Assembly (NCBI GenBank): GCA_027577595.1 | Contig: JANBRJ010000035.1 | Span: forward strand, 62,001-126,000 | Length of the DNA: 64,000 nucleotides | Direction of reading: 5' to 3' | From: Coemansia sp. RSA 487 | Taxonomy: Eukaryota; Kickxellomycota; Kickxellomycetes; Kickxellales; Kickxellaceae | Shown: positions 48,409 to 59,500 of the stretch, piece after piece | Layout of the letters: each line of letters begins with the position of its first letter | Position numbering within the stretch: position 1 is the first letter of the stretch | The notes under the pieces: generated by a model | Told to the model about the DNA's origin: nothing | Seen by the model: only the letters and a program-made list of their open reading frames with translations | Database searches by the model: none | Position numbers and translations under genes: made by a program

Positions 48409-49286
48409 AAATACTTCCTTTTTTATAATTATCTACTCACATTTTCTTTAACAAATCCACAAACAACACTTTACTTGCTGCTAGCTATAGAATCGTCTGT
48501 TTTGCCGATCATTTTTTAATTTATTCATCGTACTGGATCACCAGTGCCACAATGTGGGCAGCTAAAAACGCCACAATGTGGGCTCCAATGTCTGTGCAGC
48601 AATGACAAACTGAAAGACTAGGATAAAGATCAGTGAAAACAGCCGACTTGCTTGGGGAGAGCGACTGGGACGAAGCTTCTTGGGGGCTTGAGCCAAACCA
48701 TTTCCATATTTACACATTTGTCTATATTGGAAGGCTACACAAGTATTAGAAAGCGGTTGGAAGGGTCGGCTAGAATGTTTAAATATTCTTCAATGGCATT
48801 ATGGTGCTGGAAAAGTGCTTGATGGTCCCTGGGCTGATAAATTCTGAAATTGTAAAAAAAACAGCTTTCTGCGTTGCACTGCGAGTTGACCGGACCATAG
48901 TGATCAAACAAGGCTATTGACCAGACTAATCAACTGGCCAGGCCACGCAGCTGGTATTACCAAAGTGCGAATAGATAGGGAAGAGAGCTTGAGGATCCGA
49001 CTAGGACCACAACAGCTGATGAAAAAGAAGCAAATAAGGACAAGAAGTGGGCATGGCTGGACTGGGTACCCTACCCTAATGGCCACGTGCCGAGGTTGGT
49101 GAGGCTGAGATGAGAAAAACAGCAACAGCAGTTGTATAAAAACAACAGGTCCACAGGCTTTGTTAAGGCATTTAGTCATGAAAAGACTGCGCAAATAAAA
49201 AGGCGCAAGCCCATCACTCTCTTTCTCTTTATTCTTCAAAGCCTTTGTACTATTCTCTTCTTTCCAATCGCACATTTCAGCAACAA
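48409..49286. other. Left edge of the decayed accessory island
   Basis: An 878-bp stretch holding the RPA190 3' side, one copy of a diverged repeat (48520-48676) and the presumed old promoter of the FunK1-type relic, including TATAAAAA near 49135. Confidence 0.5.
48520..48676 (+). repeat. Diverged direct repeat, copy 1
   Basis: Shares TTTATTCATC..ACTG.ATCACCAG and GTGGGC...AACGCC, then CAAACTGAAAG.CTA, AGTGAAAAC and GGAGAGCG.CTGGG with 52681-52812 in the same order and orientation. I judge identity at roughly 70-75% by eye, with small indels. Each copy lies a few hundred bases upstream of a gene relic (FunK1-type, DUF4246). Confidence 0.6.
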
Positions 49287-51880
49287 ATGACAAATATTCA
49301 AAAGGCTGCCTCAGGCTCATCAAACGAGGAGCCTGCTCCCTATATTGTTGACAGGACAGGAGCCCCAAAGAAAGCACCGCGTGCGAAGACGAATCAATCG
49401 GGCAGCTCAGGTAAGTTGCCCTTTGAGCATAACTAGTGGTTCTCTGCCATGTAATTCACGAATGAAAGCAATATGCTAAATGTCTATTCCAGTACTTGTG
49501 TGTTTCAACTCTATTTAGCACCAAGCCTGTACAGCAAGAGTACCAACCAAACGCCCCAGAAAAAATCGTCTGGCCATAGTAGCACTCTCCAGTTCAGAGG
49601 GCTTTCGAGAAAAGAAGTCACTGAGAAAAGGCGAAATGATGTGCGAAGCGAACTCGACACTCGTATTCTGACAGATGTTGCAAGCGTTATTGACCATGCT
49701 CAGCCCAGAGACCCCAAACTTGCTGAACGAGCATCGCAGATTTTCGAAGCCGTGGCTGCGCGCGTGGAGAAGTGTCTTGACGAGGCCAATCGCCTGAGTA
49801 CAGTAGGCAATATCTAACAGAGCGATTGTACGGATGCGGACGGCAACTTCTCTCCAGCGAGTGCTGCTCTGGCTGCTCTGCCTTGGACGCGGCCAGCGAC
49901 ATACAAGCAAAAGAAGCCGTTCGAATCTGAAAGGCAAATATACGCACACATGTCAGCATTCATCCTACTTGTCGCACACTAGGTTAAGCAGGAGATTCCG
50001 GCCGTCCAAAGAGATACGGACGAGTGCAGGCTGATCCTGCCTTTTGAAAAAACGGACATCAGCCCCAGCGACGCCGACGATGACACAAGAGTTGACCTTA
50101 TCTTGAGAACGCGCAGGGCGGGACGCAAAGTCAAACTGCAGCCAAACCCTAGCTATGCCGGGACATTTTGCGTGGCTGAAATCAAGAGCAATTCGAGCAC
50201 AAAGAATCTGAACGACGCACGCGTGCAACTTTTCGACTATTCACGAAACATCTATGCTAACCAGCATGACCGGCGCTTCGTGTGGGGGCTGACGTGCTGT
50301 GGTGAATCGGTCAACGCATACATCATTAGCAACTACCGAGCATATTCCTCCCCAGCGATAGACATAACAGATATTACCAACCGCAGAGAGCTTAGCCGCT
50401 TTCTCGTCGGTTGGTCGCTGTGCAGAAAAGGGCAGCTGGGTTTTGATGAGACGATTGTGCTGCGTCCAGACCTGCAGTGCTACGAAATCCACGTCCCATC
50501 GAGAAATGATCCTGAGGTGTCAGTCCCGTATTACTTGACAGATGTTATTATGAAGGCTGATAGGCTGTTCGGTCGCCACTGCCGCTGCTTCCTGGCCACG
50601 CCAAACAGACCCGAAGTGCCGGTCTCAGTGGAAACCCCGATCGTGCCCTCTGTCGTCATAAAAGATTCTTGGACGGTCTGTGGTACATCCGAAGAAGACG
50701 ATGAGAACACTGGTTTGGAGGCCGAGGTTGAAGGACTTCGTATTGACGACGACACTGAGTCTCCATTTTTTGGCCATCAGCACAGCTTGCGCTTGATACG
50801 CTCGTCGATACTGGCGAGGTGCGCAGCGAGATAAACATTCTAGACAAGATCAACAAAGTTCTCGGCAGCAATACCGATTATAACGGTCTGTATCCGACGC
50901 TGCTGAACGGCGGGTGGATTCTTCAACCATCGCACACCGGACAAGTGCTTGACTGCACGCGCGAGATCCTGTTTGGACTTCATGACGAGCAGAAAAGAAA
51001 ACCACCATTTTGTTTCCATGTCCGCTACGCAATGGAACCAATTGGTGAGCCGCTTAATACCTCCAGGTCCGCCTCCGAGCTCATCGCCGTTCTCTACGAT
51101 GCCATGCATTGCCACAAGGCGCTTAGCGACGAATGTACTATACTTCATAGGGATATTTCGGAAAACAATATTCTTGTTGTTCGGGATGGCAGCGATGTCC
51201 ATGGATTGCTTATTGACTTCGACTGCGCACTCGACCGATCGGCGGAAAAACCTCCTGGGCGCCCCGAACGAACTGGCACGCTGCCATTTATGAGTATCGG
51301 CAACCTAGCCAACTCAGAAATCCCACGCACGATGCTAGACGATTGGGAGTCACTGCTGTACCTAGTGTGCTGGTATGGTACGTTTGGAATTAACGAGAAT
51401 TGCGAGGATCGGAACTGCAGCCATCACATCAACTAGTGGTGCGTTGGCTATGAGGAAGAAATAGCTGATCAAAAGCGCTCAGATCTTAGAACTATTGGAA
51501 ATTTCCATTACAGCATTGCCAGAGATTTTGGCAAGCATGACAGCAACGCTGGTGACAGCGAGCGTTTAAGTGAATTGGCTATCCACCTGCACAACATGCT
51601 GTTCTTTAATCCCCGGCTTGGTCATGTGCCGAAAACTCCACACCACGGAACACAGATTAATCACGAAAACGATATAAACTCAATGCTTGACGAGGATGAT
51701 GAATACGATGGTAGTGACATAGCCCTGGTGAATAACCCCGAGAACACGGAGAAGCCCTCTAAACCCATTGACCCGTTTGAAATGCGCATTAACGAGGAAC
51801 AGATGATATCAAAACATCTTCTAGCTGTACTTAAGCGCCATGCAAGACAGGCGCGCAAGGAGCTCCAAATAGCCAAGTAG
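49287..51880 (+). pseudogene. Broken FunK1-type (fungal-type protein kinase) gene
   Basis: Recognisable pieces in order on the plus strand: an N-terminal region with a restriction-nuclease-like phrase CVAEIKSNSS (about 50170-50200) followed by RRFVWGLTCCGESVNAYIIS, typical of the FunK1 N-terminal half; then the kinase part with LHRDISENNILVV (about 51144-51182) and LLIDFDCAL, where DFD stands for DFG; and a Lys/Glu-rich tail to 51880. FunK1 kinases are fast-evolving, multicopy fungal proteins of uncertain role. The gene looks broken at about four places and is probably not functional, although the catalytic phrases are still well preserved, so the decay is not ancient. A plausible intron follows the first coding stretch (GTAAGT at 49411). 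It is followed by a second relic (DUF4246) and shares an upstream repeat with it. Confidence 0.7.
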
Positions 51881-53273
51881 CTTTATTACCTTTGTAGCTT
51901 TGTTCATTAAAAACTCCAACCAATAACTGCTCTAGTAGCAAGTAAATGAGAGTTTATTCGTAAATTATTGTTTTGCAGGTCTTTTCGCACTTTGCGATCT
52001 TTGTGTCGCTTGTTTCATCAGAAATGTGGCCGTCCTCGTCCTGTTGCTTTTTTAGTGCTTGAAACATCCGAACTACAGACAACGACGACTAGCAATTACA
52101 ATAATGTTTGGTATACAGTGAGATATGTTGGTGGCGTTGGAAGCATTCTAGTTAATATGCTTTTGAGCGATGCTTACATTTCGTGTGGTTCATCTGTGGA
52201 TTCAGTCTAGGCAGTTGACTCTGACAAGCGAGGCGACAGGCAGTACATGTCGTTTTCGGCACAGCCCTGCATATGTAGAAAGCCTCAGCATCTAGATCAG
52301 TGTGCTTGTCTTTGGAGGTATCCCATAGCATGGCATGGCTGCTACAGAACGTCTTTTTCATGTTCGTTGGATTTAGTGAAGCAGTGCGTGCGGAGGGTAT
52401 AGAGTGGGACATGGCTAATGGCAACAACGGAGCGAGTGAAGAGATAAACACACCGCATCCAGAGCCACTGTGGGCGAGTCTTCACAAAATTGTACATAAC
52501 TCTAAATGAATCTTTCCTCTAAAGCATCGACTGTTCACCACTTTTGGAGCTGCCAGCACATTCGCCGCTTTTAGCTCCTCTCATTTTTCTCCAAGCCATT
52601 TGATCAAAATAGCAGAGCATATTTTCTTTGTCAACTAAGAAATCGTTATTGCCGGTTTTGCTGGTCTTTTTTGTTTTAAATTTATTCATCAAACTGAATC
52701 ACCAGCGCCTCAGTGTGGGCGCCAACGCCCTGGAGCAACGGCAAACTGAAAGGCTAACTGAAAGGCTAGTGAAAACCGGACTTTTTTTTTTAGGAGAGAG
52801 CGGCTGGGCGAAGAGAATCATGGGACAAAACTTTTTGGGAGTCTGGCAGCAGCGGCCAGAGGCTTTTGCCTGGAGTCGATCCTGGGATGTTGACTCACAC
52901 TTGATGACATATACGTGTATATTGGAGGAACTGGCTCTCCCGTCCAACTATGACCTAGCTCCCTTTAACAGTGCCTGGAGCCGGAGTCAAACTCGGACCA
53001 GCAGCATGCAAGCACTACGCTCATGTCCATTAGGATCTTTGCCAACCATTTTTACAATGCCTTTGTTTGTTCGCACAGCTGCAGAATCAAGAGGATTTCC
53101 AAACAGTATTTAAGCAAGCCAGCGAAAGTGACAGCATCTGCATGTCACTCCTTGTCTCTCTACTTCTTATCGTTGGTATTGTCCCTTCACATATACCTTT
53201 ATCGAGCCACTTCTAGCCACTACACAGCCAATGTCACTCTTATTTATTCCTAAAGAAATACGAACCAAAGCCG
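51881..53273. other. Spacer between the two relics
   Basis: A 1.39-kb stretch with the second copy of the diverged repeat (52681-52812) and the former promoter of the DUF4246 relic. Other open stretches show no family resemblance. Confidence 0.45.
52681..52812 (+). repeat. Diverged direct repeat, copy 2
   Basis: The partner of 48520-48676, in the same orientation, about 4.2 kb apart, so the pair brackets the FunK1-type relic. It is shorter than copy 1 by one internal segment. A T-run at 52781-52791 is not shared. Confidence 0.6.
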
Positions 53274-54881
53274 TTGGCCAGGTCAGTCAAGTCGCCGCTC
53301 AGATCGCCTGTTGAAAGGTATATTATCAAATCTAGCGCTGAAATCCGCAAGAACCCAAACTGGATAGACTTGGTTGATAACAAAGAGGAGCGTCAGCGTT
53401 GGGCTGATCTGACAGCAGAGGAATTTGGTACGAAACCAACCGACATGGAGTATATATTTGAAAAGCTTACGTACTACAAGTCTCTTCAAGGAAATTGCCA
53501 AGGCACAATGGTTCTAGAAGGCGCCAGAATGGTGTGTGTAAATGATGTTCCAGACGATAACCAGCTGTTAAAGGAAGTCAAGCATTACGCAGCTATTCTG
53601 GAAGCTCATCCCAAGCAAAAGATGGAACTAAAGGACAGTGCCACCCTGATGCTCATCGATCCACCACTACTCTACCCGCTTGACTATAAGCTGTCACATC
53701 TGCTACAAAGCCCAATTGAATCGCCAGATGCTGCGCTCAAGGTCCGTAATTTGGGCGATAGACCTGGATCATTTGAGGCGTGAGCCAAGGTCGTGGCTAA
53801 AATAAACAAGGGTATCAAGACAGAAGACAGTATCTACACAGATTGTGATCAGAGTAATAGCTTTTGCTGGCTGACAACTAAAATTCAAGTCAATGCGGAT
53901 GGGTCGGCACACATAAAGCCGTATATCAACAAGTTGCATCCAATTCAACACTCTGCCTTTTACTTGACTCTCTCAAAAGGCCTCGAAAGAACCATCCCGT
54001 TAGTCGAGCAAGTACTAACAGATCTAGTCCACCCTACCAATTTGCGAGTACCAGTATATGACGACGATTGTGTTTAATTTACTGTGCCATATCCATGTGC
54101 TGGCGACTCAGATGAAATTGATCCGGAAGTCGATGACGATCATGAAGATGCTGCATTTGTGGAAACAGGCCATCCATCAGTTCCTTATAATATGCGTGGA
54201 AAAGAGCTTTAAGTTGTCATCAAGATGAAAAACGTGTATTTGGAGCCTGAAGATACAGAATATGACATACGCAAATGGCAAAATCCAGATATTCTTAATG
54301 ACAACATCGTAGCTACGTCAATGTAGTACTATGATATGGAGAATATGGATACTTCAGATATTTAATTTCGAGGCCCCGTTGGTAAGTACGGAAAGTTTGA
54401 CTATATCAACGACATATTAGAGAAAAAGGCATTTTCGTATGTCTATGACGAATCAGACGATGTCAGTAAAGGGTTTGGATACGAATAGGTTGCTGGAAGC
54501 ACCGAAAGCAAGAGTGGTTGCGTTGTATGCTTTCTAAACTTGTATCAGTATTCCGGGCCATCAGTAAAGCTGGCCGATGCATCCAAGTCTAGGCATGTAA
54601 AGATGCTGCTTTTCCATTTTGTTCATCCAGGCATACGTCTCCCATTGACATCGATTGTAGCACCGCAGCAGCAGAACTGGCGGGTTAAAGATACATTTAC
54701 TGCACTTCCACTCAAAGACCTTTCTGGGGAACTTTTCCACATGATCCAACAGAAAGTCATGATGCCAATGTCTCTAGAAAAAGTACATGGAAAGCACATT
54801 GATCCAGATACCCTTAGAGAACGTTATGAAGGCGAAAATGATTGCTATGATACGTATGTGCAGCATAGTGGAGCGATTTAA
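53274..54881 (+). pseudogene. DUF4246 family gene with in-frame stops
   Basis: One continuous frame over 1.6 kb reads as a DUF4246 protein: IIKSSAEIRKNPNWIDLV (N-terminal), ATLMLIDPPLLYPLDYKL, ADGSAHIKPYINKLHPIQHS, VVIKMKNVYLEPEDTEYD, NDNIVATSM, YYDMENMD, GCVVCFLNLYQYSG and LTSIVAPQQQNW, all in family order. The frame is cut by six stop codons (at 53781, 54075, 54210, 54324, 54363 and 54486) but has no frameshift. At two of them the family normally has Gln (before VVIKM and after GYE); at the one after ATSM it has Tyr. Key family positions have also drifted: the usual GGxWHVEG is IRKWQNPD. So the gene is dead but lost its stops by point changes only. DUF4246 function is unknown. The original start is unclear; an ATG lies at 53232 in another frame. 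Confidence 0.8.
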
Positions 54882-55668
54882 TAAACATGTTCTGGCTATT
54901 ACTGCTGTTGCTAATATTCTATACACTTTTAAAGGCTGCAGTCATTGTCCAGTGTTGAGATATTTTGGAGATTAAATGTTTTCTTGCTATAATCAATATT
55001 CTAACTAGTATTTACAAAGGCAACTCTAAAAACAACGTAAAATCATGAGTAGCTCTTCTTCAATTAAGCTAGCCTAACTTGGGTAAATGTTAGCGTTAAA
55101 TGCTGGTAATGTCAATTTAGTTAGCAGACATCTTGGTTGGGTTAGATCTAATATATCTTATGTGTGCAAAATGTTAGTGTAAACATGTTTGCTTTAAACT
55201 TGGCTTTCCATACACATGCTACTTTTTGTAATAACTGGCAAGAATGATTGAAACAAGTATGCGTTCTCTAGCCAGGATTTATATTGTAGATGTGTTCCCA
55301 GCTTTTACTAAATATTTTTATTATTTGAAATACCACTTTATAAATATGACTGGATACAGGTATAGTTATTTGCACTGTACACAAGGCGTATTTAGGCTCA
55401 CTTAACTTGGGCGAGTATTGCGTTTGTCCATGGTCTCATTACACAGGAGGAAACAGAATCCATTGCCTCTTGATTATATCGATTTAAAGATCAAATCAAA
55501 GCGATAGTAAAAATTCGTGATAAACAAGATGCTTTGAAAGATCTGCTTGTGATTGTTTTAGTGGAGCGATTTTCTTTCTGTTCCTCATTTTCCAGCTCAC
55601 TTAATTATTAATAACAACGTTCAATTCACAGTTTAATTGGAAGCGGCATATTCAAAGGAGCTATAGAA
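54882..55668. other. Intergenic, right edge of the accessory island
   Basis: A 787-bp very AT-rich stretch without gene-like frames. The right end must hold the promoter of the TMEM70-like gene. Confidence 0.5.
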
Positions 55669-56427
55669 ATGAGCGTCCACAAATTTCTCCGACCAGCACT
55701 AGCCAGCCCGTTGCGGCTCGGTCTCCAGTGCGCTACTGGTAAAGAGCTGCACAGCGCCATACTGAGGATGCAAACGCAAAACAAGCACCAGACACGTGGA
55801 AATGGCTTGAGATGTCGCAGATACAGCTCAGCCCAGCCAGATCAGTACAGGATGGTCCCAGTGTACGAGGGCAGTATATCAAAGGCCGCACGCTTTATGA
55901 AACTAGCGTCCGTGACCTCGCTGATAGGTGCTTCTGCAGCGGTTCCCTTTTACTTTACAGGTGATAGCGAAGTGCCGTCGGCGGCACGTATGGTCCTGGC
56001 ATTAACTACAGTGGGGATGACTGGATCGTCAACACTTCTGGCTGCCTGGGCACTCAAACCCTACATCACAACGCTTCACGTGGTGGCTAACGAAGACGAT
56101 ACCAGCGACAGTTCGATCGAGGTGGACGCTGATACGCCGCTTCTTGTAGAAACACTCACATTTTTGGCAAAGCCGTATACTCGTCTTGTGTTCCCTGAAC
56201 AGCTTGCATCAGCAAGCGTGCCGATGGCTTCGTGGGTTGTTCGGCAGCCGTCAGAGGCGCTGGTCGCCAAGGCGGACGGAATCCTGGCGCAGATCAACAA
56301 GAACCGCAAGAAGGGAGACCAAATCCGACTTGCACAGAAAGGCGACAAGCTCTATGCCTTCACGCAGGGCCAAATAAGCGCATTGATGGCAAAGATCATT
56401 GCGGTATCGCCTGCCCAAGAGCAATAA
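55669..56427 (+). CDS. TMEM70-like mitochondrial inner-membrane protein
   Basis: A 252-residue protein. The N-terminal 60 residues are basic and acid-poor (MSVHKFLRPALASPLRLGLQ ... RGNGLRCRRYSS), a mitochondrial presequence. The phrase VPVYEGSISKAARFMKLASVT (about 63-83) matches the conserved start of the TMEM70 membrane domain (Y.G.L....R..KL.SL.T). A hydrophobic hairpin follows: about 79-96 and 108-130 (AARMVLALTTVGMTGSSTLL ... AAWALKPYITTLHV), ending with the family's W..KPY. Animal TMEM70 helps assemble ATP synthase c-rings and complex I; the fungal role is less defined. The C-terminal matrix part is Lys-rich and unremarkable. It has a single exon and is convergent with the large RasGAP gene, with 122 bp between stops. 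Confidence 0.65.
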   Translation: MSVHKFLRPALASPLRLGLQCATGKELHSAILRMQTQNKHQTRGNGLRCRRYSSAQPDQYRMVPVYEGSISKAARFMKLASVTSLIGASAAVPFYFTGDSEVPSAARMVLALTTVGMTGSSTLLAAWALKPYITTLHVVANEDDTSDSSIEVDADTPLLVETLTFLAKPYTRLVFPEQLASASVPMASWVVRQPSEALVAKADGILAQINKNRKKGDQIRLAQKGDKLYAFTQGQISALMAKIIAVSPAQEQ

Positions 56428-56549
56428 ACACAGCTTACATACCGTTTTGCTAATAGAAATAGAAAACTAGAGAATCGCGATAATTAATATATGAAAAACG
56501 AAAGGACAAAAGATAAGCGAAGAAGCAAAAAGAAACTTTTAGAGATAGC

Positions 56550-59500
56550 CTATAGCATCTGGTCAACAACCAGGCTGGTGAGTTCTGCAAGCTCACGCCA
56601 CTGGGCCATGTTGCCGTCAAAGGCGATGACGCGGCCAAAGCCGCCAAAGCCAATGCGAGCCAGATACTCTTTATGAGCCGGAACCATGCTGCGGTCAAAC
56701 GACGTGTCAGCGTTGCTCAGCGAGGGCACAGACGAGCGCTTGCTAAGCACGCTCATCGTGTCGTGCGAGCGGGTGCTGTTCAGCGCATGGGTCCTTTCAG
56801 ACGAATCCTCGCGGATGCGCGCCGGCGGAGCATTAGATACGCGGTGCCCAGCAATGCTGGACGACATCGCCGGGCTGCTCGGGGTATGCGCGCTGTACGC
56901 AGAAACGGCAGCAGCGGTGGATCCAGCAACAGCCGCGCTAACGGACTTGCGCGTGGTGGCGGCAATGGCATCGACAGTCAGGCCATGCGCAATGTCGGCC
57001 AGGTTTGCGCCGTTGTGGAGCAGGCTCTGCTGCTGGATAAACACGTCGGGGTCGAAGTGCGGGCGGGTGATGGCCAGACGCACCATGACGTCGTGCAGCT
57101 TGTGCGTCAGCTTGGAGCTGTGGCTGTTGTGGATGGTGCTGGTCATTATCGGTGCCAGCGACTCCATCACCAGCAGACTCATTGTTGCATCGACCCACGC
57201 AATGCTGGATGCAAGGATGCTGTACAGGATCATTGTCTCCTGCTCGGCGCGCGGCTTGTGCATCATGGCTGCAACGATCGATGGATACAGGATGTAGTCC
57301 GACTGGCATTTGCGCGCAATGTCCAACTTGTGCGTCTGCTCTAGCAGCCGCACATAGCCGCCACGCTCGATGCTGCTCTTGGTGTCAGGCGAAACCGTGA
57401 ATCCAGCTGTCGAGAACACATGGACCAGCTCCTTGCGGACACTGGCTGTCGGGATGACCAGCACAAGGTACGGCAGGATCAGATCGTACTTGCGCTCTGG
57501 GTTCGTTGTATCAGCCTGCTGCCACTTGCGGCAGCCTGAAGCCACGCCGATTATCTGCAGAACCACCTCATACGCCTCGTCCTTGGTACTCATGTCCTCC
57601 AGACCACGCAGCAGCAGCAGCGACAGCGACACTGCAAACGAGTAGCGGAAGCTGATTCCGACAGTCGCGTCGATCTGGTCGCACGCCTTCTCGACGGCCA
57701 CGCGCGCTGACATCAGGAAGTGCTGGAATCCGTCGCCGTTCTCGGGCAGGAACGCACCACACGCCTCAAGGGTGCGAATGACTTTGGACACCAGGCTCAA
57801 TCCGACCTTATATAGAGGAAGGTGGCCGACCTGCATGACCGCCACGCCGACCCAGAACAGAGACGCCAGATATGACGAGTCTGGCGGCAGGTTGCCGACC
57901 ATGTTCACCAGGCACAGAAGCACAGAGATCGGCAGGGAGTCATCCGTCTCGCCAAATGAGGCAAGCGCGCCGCGCAGTGTCGCAAGCGTCTGATAGAGCA
58001 GATCGTCGTCAACCTCGTCGTACGCCGTGAGCTTTCCAAGCAGCACAAAGGCACGCGGCTGGATCGCCGGGTTGAAGACAAATGTCGATGCAGTGACCAG
58101 CGTAGTCCAGCGCGCGCGCCAGCTGTTGCCGCGCCCGCTGCTGAACGCCGGATTGTCCATAATGCGCAAAAATATCTGTGCCACACGATCGACGCTTGCC
58201 AGCGACTCGCGCGGCGACTCCATCGAGTGTGACGAGCCGCCGAGATCGTCCTTGAACTCCATCAGCGCCTCCGGGTTCAGGGTTGACGCTGCGCCGCCGC
58301 GTGTGTACGACGACGCAATGAACGTCACTGCGCTGGTCGACTTGGCGCGCAGCCCAAATGTGAATTTTGTTCTGGACTGGATGAGCTCTGCCAACTGCTG
58401 TGCAAGCTGTGCGTACGGCGAAAGAAGCTGGCTGCCGTTGCCAGCCTCAGCGCCAACCGTGTCGGTTGTTTCCTTGAGCTGGCGCACCGGGTTGCCAGCA
58501 AAACTGTTGGCACCAGTGATGGCCGACGAGAACGTCTGGTCGATGATCACGCCGTTGCACTGCGTCAGTGCCAGGCTGTGTACCACATGCATGACAATGC
58601 CATGGAGTGTGGCATGGATCAGTCCTGCTCCGGACTTCAGCAGCATGCACGTGACGAATGCAACATCAGGTAGATACTCCTCAGCGAAACTGCAGTTGGA
58701 GAAGCTCATCGTTAGCAGAAGCCGCATGTACACCGCAATCTCGGGCCACAGCTGGTGCGTCGCAATGTCAATAACGCTCATCGAGCATGTCTGCGCCACA
58801 AGCTTGCGTAGCCGCACAATAAGCTTGTTGTACCGTGGGTTCTTTCCTGCCAGCGTCGCAAGCACGTCGGCTATCAGCTCGGTCTCCACAGTCAGTGCGC
58901 CGTACTCCAGTGCAACGGTCACAAGAATGTCAAGCACAATGTCTGTTAGCTCCTCGACGCGCGCAATAAGCGACCACACGTGTTCCTTGAAGTGCATATA
59001 CATCGTCGGCTCCTTCAGGTGCAGCCGGGTCAAGCTGCGGATGATGTCTTGCGTGCGGCTAAGCGCATCGGGGGTAGACACCGTGTCGTGCGTAAACTGG
59101 CCCAGGCAGAGCACCCACGGCTGAATGTAGTGCAAGATCCACGGCTTCATGTTCTGCGCACACTTTGTGAACGCAAGCAGCGCCTCTGAAAGCAGCTCCA
59201 GCGTCATGTCAGGCGCACTGATGCTGAGCCTGGTACAGATACGGAAGATGAACTGAAGCGGGTTTGGCGGCAAGCAGAGGTCGGTAGCAAACGCCAGCTC
59301 ATGTCCGACATCCAGATTGAATGTCGCCACAACAGAAATCAACATCCGATACGCCGAGATACGCAATGTCGCGTTCTCCGAGCCAGCATTCAGAAGCGCG
59401 ACGTTTAGAAGAGTGCCTGGCACATCGGATGGGCGGATGACACGCTCTTGCACAGCCGGGGCGTTCGGATGGTTTGTGTACCTCGAACGTGCGCTGCGGA

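Noticed and set aside
48520-52812. The paired repeats as long terminal repeats of a retroelement around the FunK1-type relic
   Set aside because: The copies are short and diverged, no retroelement coding parts lie between them, and each sits upstream of a different gene relic.
48409-55668. Reassigned stop codons to explain in-frame stops in both relics
   Set aside because: Neighbouring intact genes end with ordinary TAA, TAG or TGA stops, and the kinase relic also shows other breaks; pseudogenes are simpler.
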